40,147 nt of DNA from Rhodanobacter sp. UBA5168 (GTDB lineage Bacteria > Pseudomonadota > Gammaproteobacteria > Xanthomonadales > Rhodanobacteraceae), in NCBI GenBank assembly GCA_002413455.1, contig DHXA01000001.1, forward strand, positions 1,465 through 41,611, in the 5' to 3' direction. Under the pieces are notes generated by a model that worked only from the letters and a program-made list of their open reading frames with translations, ran no database searches and was not told the origin of the DNA. Positions 8,869-18,545 of this stretch are shown here, piece after piece. A program made the position numbers and the translations under genes. How positions within the stretch are numbered: position 1 is the first letter of the stretch; every line of letters starts with the position of its first letter.

Positions 8869-11800
8869 CTAGGAGTCGAAAAGCGTCGACAGCTCGGGGA
8901 TGTACGGTGCGTAGGACTTCCAGCGGCCTATCGAGCGCGCGTAGATCGGTTGTCGAGCCTGCCACAAGCTGGCAGTGCCGATGCTTGAAACCATCTCGGG
9001 CGATGCTGCGTCCGACAACCGCGGCGGAAAGCCGATCCACCTCGCGAGTTCCGCGACAACCACTTGCTCGTCAGCGACCAGATCTTCGTAACGGACCGGG
9101 CGAATCGAACGGGGGTAACGAGTCTTCCATCGCGCCATGAGTCGCTCGCAGTCGCGCATCACCATCGCGATGTTGGTGAAGTCGTAAGCGTAGCCCTGAA
9201 CGTCCTCCCGAAAGCACTGCATCCAAAGCGACAATGCAGTATCGCGGGCATCGCGCTGGCAGTGAATGATTTTTGCGCGGGGAAACAGCGCCAGCATCAA
9301 ATCAACGTAGCGTAGATTCAGCGGCTGCTTGTCGATGAACCAGCGCGCGTCGGGGGCATCATCCTGTCGCATTTGCGTTGCATAGATTGCCGCGGCCCGT
9401 TGCAGGATCACGTCATCGGGACGGTCGTTCAATCCCGGCTGTTCCGCCAATTTTGCGATCCAAGGCGATTCGCCACGATTGCAAACGAAAGGATGCCTTG
9501 AGAGGAGTTCGGCAAGCAGAGTAGTGCCGGAGCGGGGCATGCCGACGATGAAGACCATCTCGACATCGCCGATGCTTTCGGCGAGGCGTGCCATGGGTTC
9601 AGCCGCCAGCCTTTCTTCGACTGCCTGCTGCCAATCTGCGCGCCGCCACTTCGTGAGGTGTTGCGCAATGTCATTACCTTTTCGGAAATGGTCCGAAGCC
9701 TGTTCATACTCACCGATGTCGTCGTATGCCTTGCCCAGTGCAAAGCAAAGCTCGGCTCGCGCCAAGGCGGACAGCCCCTCGCGCTGCAGGCCGGTCCGAA
9801 ACAGCGCGAAGTCCGGGTGATCGCGATCCGTGTAACGCTGCGTCGCAGACAGCCCGATGGGTACATGCCACTCCCATGCCCGTTCATCGCGCGCCAGTGC
9901 GCACAGATAGTGATGCCGCGCCCTTTCGAAATGGCCAAGCTGGGCCTGCATCCCGGCGTAGGCGCGCAATCGCATGTCGTCCAGGTTTTCGGCTACCGCC
10001 ATTTCGGCGATCGCCACGGCATCGCTCTTGCGATCGCAATCGTCCAGAAGTTCAACGGTGCTGATGGCCAGATCGGCATCGCGGCGGTTCGACTCCTCCG
10101 TGAAGCACTCCCGCATGACCCTGGCGGCAGCGCTCATGCGTGCCTGCTCCTTCAGCATTCGCGCCAATGCGAATGCCGCCTGTGCGTCGCCGGGGTTCGA
10201 TGTCAGCAACTGCCGCAGCAAGGACTCGGCTTGAGGTACGTCTCCGCCCATCTGCAGGATGCCCGCCTGCACACGACGCAGGTCAATCGAAAGCGGATAG
10301 TCGGCCAGAGCTTGCGAGACTGCCGTTCGCGCTGCCGACAGTTCGTTGCGCGCCACGTACATGCGCGCAATGTCCAGCCAGGCCGTTTCCGTGCGTCGCG
10401 CGAGGGGCTCGCTGTCATTCGATGCGAACGTCGTCAGGCCCAGGGCCGCGCGCAGCGGGTCGAGCAGCGCGCCATAGCGGGGTGCGCGAGCGGTGTCGGT
10501 CTGGATCGGCTGGCGTACCTGACTCGCGCTGGGCGAGCGCACATCACGTTCGGTTTCGTGGAAACGCACGCAGCTTTCCTCGAACGGCAATCCGCAGAAA
10601 TCCAGCAGCTGGCGGACACCACGGTCAGGATTCGCAATCAGCTCCTCGTAGGAGTGTTCGTGAACGTGCGACGGATCCAATCTGCTCCAGAATTCGGCGC
10701 AACGGTCAAAATCGCGCCAGAACGCGGCGAGGTCGGTAAACGTGCGTGCGTATTCGTTACCCGCCAGGTGCTGCCGATAGCACGAGAAACACGTTTCAAG
10801 AGGATCGCGGCGGCAGATGACGATGTGAGCCGCGGGCAACATGGCGCGGATCGCTCCGATATACATCCAGTTGTTCGGCAACTTGTCGATGAAGATCGAC
10901 CGTCGCGTGCGCCAGTAGGCAGTTCGATCAAGGTACCGTCTACCCAATCGCTGCCAATCGACGGATGCCATTTCCGCCACCCACCCTGGAAACGGCTTGC
11001 CCCGATGTCGCGACTCTTCCGCGAGTACCAGTGACAGGTCGGGTAGTTCGCCCGCGCCTTCGACCGTTGAGTGAGAAGCAAGGATCTGCTCGACCAGGGT
11101 CGTACCCGAACGCGGCAATCCGACAACAAATATCACCTCATGACCAAGTGCGGTGCCATTCGCGCCGTTGACGGGCGGTGCAAAGGCCCGTGCCATCTCG
11201 TCGATGCCGGAGGAAAACGCCGTCGCGTTCCACTGGAATCGCCCTCGTGCGATTGCGTTGGCCTGCGCCAGCGCGTCGAGCGCGTCCGCATATTGGCCGG
11301 CATCGTCCAGTGCCTTGGCCAGTGCGAACCCGATGGCGATCCGATCATCGTCCCCGGCGCGATGATCCTGCATGGCGCGTCGCATGGACTCGACGTCGCC
11401 TGGTGCGAAGCCCAGGGTTTTGAGATTCGCCAGCCCCCACCATGCCATCCCGGTCCAGGGTTGCCTGACCAGTATCTTGCGGTATTCCGTTGCCGCTTCT
11501 CCGACATGACCACTGACCCTCAGCATGTCCGCGAGAAGCGCTCGTGCCGCCATGTATTCGGAGTCACAATCGACCGCGCGATTCAGCGCGATCACAGCGT
11601 CGTCGTTGCGCACGCAGCGCGTGTACATGATGCCCAGATTGAACCACGCCACCGCCAGGCCCGGTTGCAGGTCACAGGCGCGTCGAAGCGACGAGATGGC
11701 TGCGTCGAAATCGCCGATGGCACCCAGTACGGTGCCGAGGGTATTGAGATAGAGGGGATCATTCGGTCGTCGCTCGACGGCACGACGCATGGCGACCAGC

Positions 11801-12000
11801 GCGCCGGTGTGATCACCACGCAGATTGAGGATGCCGGCATGCAGCCGCAGCACCTCCGGGTGATCCGGGCGGACTGAAAGCAGGGGGGCCAAACGCCGAG
11901 CTGCTTCTTCCTGTTGACCGTGTTCGAGCGCCTGCGCAACAGCCACTACCACCTGCACTGAATCCGGCCCGAGACCTTGCAAGCGCGAGGAAGCACTCAT
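8869..12000 (-). CDS. Tandem TPR-sulfotransferase: two full modules in one 1043-residue protein
   Basis: The protein repeats the TPR-sulfotransferase architecture twice. Module 1 has TPR helices (about 10-270) and a sulfotransferase domain with the PAPS loop VVGLPRSGTTLVEQIL near residue 300 and the 3'-phosphate loop ICRRDPLETCFSCY near 400. Module 2 has TPR helices (about 545-770) and a second domain with VFIVGMPRSGTTLLAELL near 818 and HCQRDARDTALSLW near 920. Both sets of nucleotide-binding residues look intact, so both halves may be active. The stop TAG lies inside the CTAG at the edge of the insertion element. That tetranucleotide was part of the target, so the protein was not truncated. 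It is divergent from the TPR-oxygenase gene, 238 bp away. Confidence 0.88.
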   Translation of the reverse strand: MSASSRLQGLGPDSVQVVVAVAQALEHGQQEEAARRLAPLLSVRPDHPEVLRLHAGILNLRGDHTGALVAMRRAVERRPNDPLYLNTLGTVLGAIGDFDAAISSLRRACDLQPGLAVAWFNLGIMYTRCVRNDDAVIALNRAVDCDSEYMAARALLADMLRVSGHVGEAATEYRKILVRQPWTGMAWWGLANLKTLGFAPGDVESMRRAMQDHRAGDDDRIAIGFALAKALDDAGQYADALDALAQANAIARGRFQWNATAFSSGIDEMARAFAPPVNGANGTALGHEVIFVVGLPRSGTTLVEQILASHSTVEGAGELPDLSLVLAEESRHRGKPFPGWVAEMASVDWQRLGRRYLDRTAYWRTRRSIFIDKLPNNWMYIGAIRAMLPAAHIVICRRDPLETCFSCYRQHLAGNEYARTFTDLAAFWRDFDRCAEFWSRLDPSHVHEHSYEELIANPDRGVRQLLDFCGLPFEESCVRFHETERDVRSPSASQVRQPIQTDTARAPRYGALLDPLRAALGLTTFASNDSEPLARRTETAWLDIARMYVARNELSAARTAVSQALADYPLSIDLRRVQAGILQMGGDVPQAESLLRQLLTSNPGDAQAAFALARMLKEQARMSAAARVMRECFTEESNRRDADLAISTVELLDDCDRKSDAVAIAEMAVAENLDDMRLRAYAGMQAQLGHFERARHHYLCALARDERAWEWHVPIGLSATQRYTDRDHPDFALFRTGLQREGLSALARAELCFALGKAYDDIGEYEQASDHFRKGNDIAQHLTKWRRADWQQAVEERLAAEPMARLAESIGDVEMVFIVGMPRSGTTLLAELLSRHPFVCNRGESPWIAKLAEQPGLNDRPDDVILQRAAAIYATQMRQDDAPDARWFIDKQPLNLRYVDLMLALFPRAKIIHCQRDARDTALSLWMQCFREDVQGYAYDFTNIAMVMRDCERLMARWKTRYPRSIRPVRYEDLVADEQVVVAELARWIGFPPRLSDAASPEMVSSIGTASLWQARQPIYARSIGRWKSYAPYIPELSTLFDS

Positions 12001-12238
12001 GGTGCAGCCTGTGCCGGAGGGCTCGAATCGAGGTGCCGCGGCGGCGTTCGTGTCGTCATGAAACCCTGCGAGTCGGATGATTGAGAGTCGGCATCATACG
12101 AAGCAGACGCATCGTGGGCCAAATATTGTTTGCCGCCAACACGGGTGACAGCGCCGATGCTGCTTGCGTACCCACGCTCGGACGTCATCAAAAAGCACTG
12201 GGCTTGCGAGGTGCGGGCGGGTTTGGCAGGCTGCGCGG

Positions 12239-14062
12239 ATGGCTATTCATCCATCCGCGCAGGCCCTCGACACGCTGCGTCATGCGTCTGCATTGTTGCG
12301 CGTTGGCCGGCATGCGGACGCGCAGCCGCTGCTTCGCGATGTGCTTGGGGCATACCCGGAGCTTGCCGAGGTGCATTGGCTGCTGGCCGGCTCTCTCTCC
12401 GAAAGCGGGGATCTCGCGGGCGCGCAACGGGAATTGCGTACCTGCATGCGCCTGATGCCGGATATGCCGCAAGCATATGTCGAACTCGGCCGCCTGCTTT
12501 CGTCGAGCGGCCAGCCGCGGGAAGCGGAGCACGTGCTGCGGCAAGCCTTGTCGCTGGACGGTAATGGCTTGTCTGCGATCGGCGCACTGGCGCGACTGCT
12601 GCTGATGCAGAACCAGGCTGACGAAGCATGCAGGCTGATCGAACCCGTTGTCCGTCGGGGAACAGCGCCCACTGAATTGCTGGTGCTATATGGCCACGCC
12701 CTGATGTCGCTCGGCAAGAAAACCGAGGCGGGTGTCGCGTTTGCCCAAATCACTCAGGCGGAGCCAGGGAATCCGGACGCAAGATTTCAACTGGCGGCCG
12801 TATTGGCGGACAGCGATCAGCCGGTCGAAGCCGAGCAGGAAGTGCGTGCCGGCATTGCACTGGGCGGCAAGACGCCGGATGCCGCTTTTGTCCTTGCGCG
12901 CGCGCTGATGGGGCAGAACAGGTTTGCCGAAGCCGAAGCCGAGCTGCTGCAGGTGGTGCACGCCCGTCCTCAGCACATCGTTGCCCAGGGCAACTTGTCG
13001 GAGCTGGTCTGGATGCGCTGCGGCAACCCGGACGAAGCGAGCGCCGAGTTGGACGTCGCATTGCGGGCCGATCCAGATCTTTCGACGTTGCGCATCGCAA
13101 AGGCGAGGCTGCTGATCACAGCGCACCTTCCGGAGCGCTCGCTGGCTGTACTTGAAGAGGGCCTTGCCATCGCCGGCGCTGATCTGGGTCTTCTCAATGC
13201 CGCCTCGCAGATTGCTCTTGGCTTCGACGCGGTACGGGCGATGGATTACGCCCGACGCGCATTGCGTATCGCGCCTGAAGATCATTCCGCACTGATCGCG
13301 TTCGGCAACGCGTCACTCGCTACAGGTGGCGCACGGGAAGCGTTGAACATTTCCGAGAAACTGCGCCGGATTGATCCCTATGACGGTCAGGCTCTGACCA
13401 TGCAGGCGGACGCCTGGCGCATACTCGGCGATGCTCGCTATCACCAACTGGCGGACTACGCCGGCCTTGTCAGGGCGGAGTTCATTGACGTGCCCAAAGG
13501 CTGGCGGGACATGCCCGCGTATATGGCCGACCTGGCGCGCGATGTCGAACACCTGCATACATTGAATGCACATCCGATCGGGCAGTCACTGCGGACCGGC
13601 ACCCAGGTCGACTTGAGGCCGGAGCGTTCGCCACATGCTGCGATCCGCGCCTTTCCACAAGCCATTGCCGGACCCGTCGACCGCTACATGGGCGCGGTCG
13701 GCCACGGTGACGATGTGCTGCGCAGACGAAACACCGGCCGTTATCGATTGCACAGTAGCTGGTCGGTTCGGCTGCATCCGAATGGCTTTCACGCAAGCCA
13801 CTATCACCCGCAGGGTTGGCTCTCCTCGGCGTGCTACATCCACTTGCCACCTGCCATCGAGAATCATGGAGGGGAAGGCTGGTTGCAGTTCGGCAAACCG
13901 GCGTTTCCCACGACGCCTCCATTGGACGCCGAATATTTCCTGAAACCGGAACCCGGCCTGCTCGTGCTGTTTCCTTCCTACATGTGGCACGGCACCGCGC
14001 CTTTCTCCGGTGATCCGGCCGACAGCCGGTTGACCATTGCATTCGATGTGGTGCCTGCATGA
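12239..14062 (+). CDS. TPR protein with C-terminal 2OG-Fe(II) oxygenase domain
   Basis: A 607-residue protein. Residues about 1-410 are TPR-like repeats (for example YVELGRLLSSSGQPREAEHV). The C-terminal 200 residues match the putative 2OG-Fe(II) oxygenase family (PF13759 type), with WSVRLHPNGFHASHYHPQGW, SSACYIHLPP, GWLQFGKP and LVLFPSYMWHGTAPF. Probable iron ligands are among His518, His521 and His523, with distal His584; Arg597 in SRLTIAFDV would bind 2-oxoglutarate. I start at ATG 12239 (MAIHPSAQAL), preceded by GGCAGG; an upstream start at 12164 adds 25 residues without TPR pattern. It is divergent from the tandem sulfotransferase gene. The TPR part presumably selects a protein or peptide to be oxidised. 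Confidence 0.87.
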   Translation: MAIHPSAQALDTLRHASALLRVGRHADAQPLLRDVLGAYPELAEVHWLLAGSLSESGDLAGAQRELRTCMRLMPDMPQAYVELGRLLSSSGQPREAEHVLRQALSLDGNGLSAIGALARLLLMQNQADEACRLIEPVVRRGTAPTELLVLYGHALMSLGKKTEAGVAFAQITQAEPGNPDARFQLAAVLADSDQPVEAEQEVRAGIALGGKTPDAAFVLARALMGQNRFAEAEAELLQVVHARPQHIVAQGNLSELVWMRCGNPDEASAELDVALRADPDLSTLRIAKARLLITAHLPERSLAVLEEGLAIAGADLGLLNAASQIALGFDAVRAMDYARRALRIAPEDHSALIAFGNASLATGGAREALNISEKLRRIDPYDGQALTMQADAWRILGDARYHQLADYAGLVRAEFIDVPKGWRDMPAYMADLARDVEHLHTLNAHPIGQSLRTGTQVDLRPERSPHAAIRAFPQAIAGPVDRYMGAVGHGDDVLRRRNTGRYRLHSSWSVRLHPNGFHASHYHPQGWLSSACYIHLPPAIENHGGEGWLQFGKPAFPTTPPLDAEYFLKPEPGLLVLFPSYMWHGTAPFSGDPADSRLTIAFDVVPA

Positions 14063-14246
14063 TTCCCGAGTAGCCCAAAAGCTCCAGTCCGGGATTTCAG
14101 GCGCGGTCCCGCGCTCCGGTGCAGCAGATCAACAAGGCATCCAGCAGATGAGCCAGCGCACCGGCCGCTGGCAATCGACCAAGGTCACTCGCACCGGTAC
14201 AGGCAAGGATCTTCAAGGCAGAGGTGGCCTGGCACGAATGGTCGAC

Positions 14247-14789
14247 TCATTCGCGTCGTCGATGGCGGCCGATCGCGTGCAGCTGTTTGCCAAGGCGTGC
14301 CCGCCGCCCCTCTGCCTTGGAGGCGCCGATCGGCATGCCTGCATAGGATTTGACTTCCTGCATCACCACATGCGTCAGCAGTTTTTCGACGCTGGTTACC
14401 TCCAGCATGGCCAGCGAAATGTCCTTCCACTCCTCCATGTCTGTCACCGCCACCTTCATCCAGTAGTCGAAGGGTCCGCTGATGCGCGCCACCTCCACGA
14501 TTTCCGGTATCTGGGCTATGACTGCCTCGAAATGCTCGAACACTGACGGCGTGTGACCTTTGATCGACACTTCGGCATGGATAAGCATCAACGTTCGCAC
14601 CTGCTCCAGTGCGACCTGGGCACGGTAACCAGTGATCAGTCCCGCTTTTTCCAGCATGCGCATCCGGATGAGGCAGGCACTGGGGGAAAGTGACACGAGT
14701 TCCGCCAGCTTCTGGTTGGATATCCGTCCATCGACCTGGAGTACTTCCAGAATCTTCAGGTCCACCCGGTCGAGTCCTTTGTGAGTCAT
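14247..14789 (-). CDS. Lrp/AsnC family transcriptional regulator
   Basis: Lrp/AsnC proteins are small DNA-binding regulators that sense amino acids or related metabolites. The 180-residue product starts MTHKGLDRVDLKILEVLQVD, followed by the winged helix-turn-helix (ISNQKLAELVSLSPSACLIR). The RAM/AsnC ligand-binding domain follows (AEVSIKGHTPSVFEHFEAVI, then ISGPFDYWMKVAVTDMEEW and LTHVVMQEVKSY). A basic tail of about 25 residues is slightly longer than usual. It lies between the TPR-oxygenase gene and, divergently, the TonB receptor gene, so it may control one or both and link the cluster to amino-acid or peptide supply. Confidence 0.92.
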   Translation of the reverse strand: MTHKGLDRVDLKILEVLQVDGRISNQKLAELVSLSPSACLIRMRMLEKAGLITGYRAQVALEQVRTLMLIHAEVSIKGHTPSVFEHFEAVIAQIPEIVEVARISGPFDYWMKVAVTDMEEWKDISLAMLEVTSVEKLLTHVVMQEVKSYAGMPIGASKAEGRRARLGKQLHAIGRHRRRE

Positions 14790-15581
14790 GCGGTTGCCAC
14801 CTTGGAATAAGTCATGCGCGGATGATTTTCCGTCATATTGACCTATTTTTGTCGGGTTATCGAAACTTTATTCGGCGCCGGCCAGGCGCGTCGGAACAAC
14901 CTGCGCTGAAACGTTTGCGTCCTTATATATATCAATAAGATAAGATTATTTTTAGCCGTCTGGACGTCTACCCTCGGTTACGGTAAAAAGTTTCCACAGT
15001 CGCAGGGGCGAGTGGATTGACAGCGTCGCGTAGCTGAAGAAGGGGGGCGTAAGTGCGACAGGTGAGACTCCATTCATGCCTGCCTGGAGTCAGGAAACCG
15101 CAGCAGCAACCTTGGCTTGTCGGACGGCTGCCAGCCGCGAACTCGCTCCGCACACCGCGCGAATGGCAATTGACGAATGGCCACCGGTACCGCTTGGCAG
15201 ATGGGCATGAGGGTCGGTCTGGTCGCAACAAGTCGTTCGTACCGGGTTGGTGGGATTTTCCTCTACGTGCGCGGTCCCGGCTTGCAACCGCGTGCCGACA
15301 TCCGTGGATGTCAAACACTGCTGCTCGGTCAACTACCTCGCTTGTAGAAGCTGCCAGCTGCGGGAGTGGACGGCGTTCGCGCCATGAGGGGCGAGCGAGC
15401 TACTGACTCAAATGAGCCAGCAAGCACCACAAGGATTGCGAGCCCATCGCAGTCGCTTGAGGGCTGGTGATGTGCCGCCTTGTACACGGATTCGCAGGGA
15501 TTGCGATCTATTGAAGTGCGTCCGTTCCTAAAAATGTTCGAGCAGATTGCTCAGGCAACTTTCACGTTGAGGAAAAATCTG
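14790..15581. other. Long divergent region between the Lrp-type regulator and the TonB receptor
   Basis: About 790 bp with no convincing gene. The most AT-rich stretch of the neighbourhood is at 14920-14955 (TTATATATATCAATAAGATA inside it), probably promoter or regulator-binding DNA for one of the two divergent genes. The rest (about 14960-15570) is ordinary GC and would be a long leader if the receptor is transcribed from there. Confidence 0.4.
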
Positions 15582-18545
15582 ATGAGGCTTGACCGAAACG
15601 AACTCAGCAAGGCCATACGTGTTGCCCTATCGTTGGGAGCGCTCGTTGCCGCGGGCATGGCAAGTCCGGCTATTGCGCAGGACCAGACGCCACCGCTAGT
15701 CCAGACAGACGCAAGCTCCAGTCAGAACGCAGCAAAAGCGAAACCGGATCAGGCGAAGACGCTCCAGGCCGTCACGGTTACCGGCTCGCACATTCGCCGG
15801 GTCGACTTGGAGACGGCAAATCCCGTCGTTACCGTGTCCGCGGAGACCATAAAGCAAACCGGCGACCTTACCTTGGGTGACGTCGTGCAGAGTCTTCCGG
15901 CAATCACCGGCGCAAACGTGAATCCGAATATCAATAATGGCGGCGGCAGCGGCGGAACCCTGGTCGGCCTGCGCGGGTTGGGGGCGGCAAGAACGTTGGT
16001 GTTGATAGACGGCCAACGCGTCATCAACAAGGATTTGAATGCGATTCCGTCAGCGGCGGTAGAACGAATCGAGGTGCTCACCAACGGCGCGTCATCGGTC
16101 TATGGCTCCGACGCGATCGGCGGCGTCATCAACATCATCCTGAAATCCAACTACCAGGGCGCCCAGGTGCAGCTCAACGACGGCATCTCCAGCCGCGGCG
16201 ATGGCCAGCGACGCGGCGGCAGCTTTGTCTTTGGGCAGACCACCGACACGGGAAGCATCATGGGCGGCATCGGTTACAACAAGACCGATGCCATTCCGGA
16301 AACATCGCGAGACATCTCCAAGAACACTGTGTCGATCACCGGTAGCACCAACACCCCGCCACACTCGTTCCTTGGGGGGTCGAGTTACACGCCTCGCGGT
16401 TCCATCGTGCTCCCGAAAGCGCTGCAAGCCCAATTCGGTTGCTCGACGGTAGCGCTGAATACCTCCGCAGTTGGAGGGAGCAGTCCGACCACGCTTGCCG
16501 ACTATCATTGTTATCAGGCAGCGCAGGATGGATTCAGTTTTTCACCGTATCGCCCTTTGACGACTCCGCAAGAGCGTACCGACGCGTTTCTGAAGGGTTT
16601 GTATCACGTGACTTCAGACATCGATGCGTCGCTGACCTACTTGCATGACAAGACCAGTTCCGGATTCCAGTTAGGACCGCCGGTCTGGGGCGACGGTGTC
16701 GGCGCGGTGGTGTCCAAGGACAACATGTACAACCCGTTCGGGGTGGACTACACGCCTACCAACGGAAATATCTTCCGGTCGCGCCTGGTTCCGATGGGAA
16801 ACCGCTTTACCGCCATTCAAACAACGACTGACCAGGCGGCATTCGGTCTGCACGGCAGCCTGAGCCTGCTGGACCAGGACTGGACGTGGGATATCGGTTA
16901 CGACTACGGCCACATTTCCACGGCCACTTCGGTACGTGGCCTGGCCAATCTTGCTGTCCTCAATCCTGGATTGGGGCCGTCCATGCTGATCGGTGGCGTT
17001 CCCAGTTGCGTGAGTACCCCTGGCGATCCCACTACCGTGATCTCCGGTTGCACTCCATGGGACACCTTCAATCTGAACAATCCGGCGTCCGAGGCGGTAC
17101 AGGCTTCGGCGACGTCACCTGCCTCGAACAGTTCGATCGCCATCGAGAGGATCAAGCATGTCGATGTCAGCGGAGGACTGATCAACCTCCCGGCGGGTAC
17201 TGTGCAGCTGGCTGCCGGCGCCTCGTGGCGCAGTGAATATACCAGGAGCCAGGTCGATCCGGTCTTGCTGATCAACGACGAAGGCACTTGCACGTTCAGC
17301 AGCCAATGCAGCGCTCCTCTCCACGGTGGCTACAGCGTCAAGGAAGCTTATGGCGAGTTGTACATACCCGTATTGAAGGACTTGCCATTCGTGAATTCAT
17401 TGAATGTCGATCTCGGCGATCGGTATTCGAAGTTCAGCGATTTTGGCAGCACCAACAACTGGAAAATTGGTGTCGAGTACAAGCCGATCAGCGATCTGCT
17501 CTTGCGCGGCACGGTGTCCCAGGTGTTTCGAGCGCCTACCATCAGCAACATTTACTCGGCGCCGGGGGCGTTTGGCCAGGTCATAAGCAGCGACCCCTGC
17601 GACCATGCGACCGTGGCCAACGCGGCGTGCGCGGGCGTACCTCTGGATGGGACATTCGTCAATCAACAGGTGGCAGCCCATCAGCAGACCAATGTACTGG
17701 TGTCTGGTTCCGCTTTCGCCAATTTCCCGTTGAAACCGGAGCAGGGCAAGTCATTTGATTTCGGTGCGGTTTACTCACCCGAATCTCTTCCGGGCTTTTC
17801 CGCCAGCGTCGACACATGGAGGATCTACCTGAAGGACGTGATCACCACGGTTTCGGGACAGACCGTGCTCAACGCCTGTTACAGCGGCGTCACTCAATTC
17901 TGTCCATTGATCCAGCGCTTCGGAGCGAGCACGGAAAATCCCGGCCAGTTTATCCGCCTGCTTCTACCGACAGCCAATCTCGGACGGGTAGACGTCAAGG
18001 GCACCGACATGCAGGCGTCCTACAAGTTTCCTGAACTCCCGTTTGGACAGTTCATTGCGAGCCTGCAGGCAACGTATCTCACTCGCTATGACCTGGAAAC
18101 CGCCCCCGGTCAGGCCGGCAACCAGGTGATTCATGAAGCCGGCAATATCAACCTCGATGTCGGCGACCTCCTGCCAAGACTACGCGGGACCGGCAATCTG
18201 ACATGGCGGTTGGGTCCGTGGAACGCATCGTGGCGGCTTCAGTACATTGGCCCATTCAGTCTCGGTTCGCATGATCCTTCGCGCGGATACAGCGGCGTAC
18301 CTGGATTCAAGCCGGACAATCCATACGTCTTGCACTACGGGGCCTATGTCTACAACAACGTATCCATCGGGTACGAGATCAAGTCGATTCATGCCCACAT
18401 CGATTTTGGCGTGAACAATCTGTTCGATAAAGCGCCCCCGCTGCTGTACGAGAACAACATCGGCAGTGGAAACGGCAACACGGCTTCCAATGACTTTGAT
18501 CCGATTGGCCGCTTTTACTGGAGCCGTCTGACGGTGGACTTCTGA
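15582..18545 (+). CDS. TonB-dependent outer-membrane receptor
   Basis: A 987-residue receptor for energised uptake across the outer membrane. It has a signal peptide (residues 1 to about 34, ending AAGMASPAIAQ), a TonB-box-like LQAVTVTGS near residue 60, a plug domain (VVTVSAETIKQTGDLTLGD to GSDAIGGVINIILKSNY) and a 22-strand-type barrel ending FYWSRLTVDF with the terminal Phe of outer-membrane proteins. I start at ATG 15582, with GAGG nine bases upstream; the frame is open from 15480 but the earlier residues do not look like a signal peptide. The M28 peptidase follows 157 bp later. Several Cys pairs in the barrel suggest surface loops with disulfides. The substrate is unknown. Confidence 0.92.
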   Translation: MRLDRNELSKAIRVALSLGALVAAGMASPAIAQDQTPPLVQTDASSSQNAAKAKPDQAKTLQAVTVTGSHIRRVDLETANPVVTVSAETIKQTGDLTLGDVVQSLPAITGANVNPNINNGGGSGGTLVGLRGLGAARTLVLIDGQRVINKDLNAIPSAAVERIEVLTNGASSVYGSDAIGGVINIILKSNYQGAQVQLNDGISSRGDGQRRGGSFVFGQTTDTGSIMGGIGYNKTDAIPETSRDISKNTVSITGSTNTPPHSFLGGSSYTPRGSIVLPKALQAQFGCSTVALNTSAVGGSSPTTLADYHCYQAAQDGFSFSPYRPLTTPQERTDAFLKGLYHVTSDIDASLTYLHDKTSSGFQLGPPVWGDGVGAVVSKDNMYNPFGVDYTPTNGNIFRSRLVPMGNRFTAIQTTTDQAAFGLHGSLSLLDQDWTWDIGYDYGHISTATSVRGLANLAVLNPGLGPSMLIGGVPSCVSTPGDPTTVISGCTPWDTFNLNNPASEAVQASATSPASNSSIAIERIKHVDVSGGLINLPAGTVQLAAGASWRSEYTRSQVDPVLLINDEGTCTFSSQCSAPLHGGYSVKEAYGELYIPVLKDLPFVNSLNVDLGDRYSKFSDFGSTNNWKIGVEYKPISDLLLRGTVSQVFRAPTISNIYSAPGAFGQVISSDPCDHATVANAACAGVPLDGTFVNQQVAAHQQTNVLVSGSAFANFPLKPEQGKSFDFGAVYSPESLPGFSASVDTWRIYLKDVITTVSGQTVLNACYSGVTQFCPLIQRFGASTENPGQFIRLLLPTANLGRVDVKGTDMQASYKFPELPFGQFIASLQATYLTRYDLETAPGQAGNQVIHEAGNINLDVGDLLPRLRGTGNLTWRLGPWNASWRLQYIGPFSLGSHDPSRGYSGVPGFKPDNPYVLHYGAYVYNNVSIGYEIKSIHAHIDFGVNNLFDKAPPLLYENNIGSGNGNTASNDFDPIGRFYWSRLTVDF

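Larger units (their letters stand above)
8067..8872. mobile_element. IS5-like insertion-sequence derivative, 798 bp, with TIRs and CTAG target duplication
   Basis: The ends are 14-bp inverted repeats, CAGGCTGTTGAGAA at 8071-8084 and its exact complement at 8855-8868. Each is flanked outside by CTAG (8067-8070 and 8869-8872), which fits the 4-bp target duplication of IS5-type elements. The only recognisable coding remnant is an internally deleted transposase at 8192-8467. The element is therefore non-autonomous. It lies between two convergent genes, and its right CTAG contains the stop codon of the tandem sulfotransferase gene. CTAG is also palindromic, so part of the match could be TIR extension rather than duplication. 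Confidence 0.85.

Noticed and set aside
9658..11034. 458-codon plus-strand frame
   Set aside because: Antisense to the tandem sulfotransferase gene, whose motifs are clear; no recognisable domain in the shadow product.
14968..15318. 116-codon minus-strand frame in the long intergenic region
   Set aside because: Cys/Arg/Pro-rich product with no similarity I can recognise and no ribosome site; probably chance.
15412..15531. 39-codon plus-strand frame as a possible precursor peptide for the sulfotransferase cluster (MSQQAPQGLRAHRSRLRAGD...)
   Set aside because: No ribosome binding site, no Tyr for sulfation, no leader-like pattern, and it overlaps the open frame before the receptor start.
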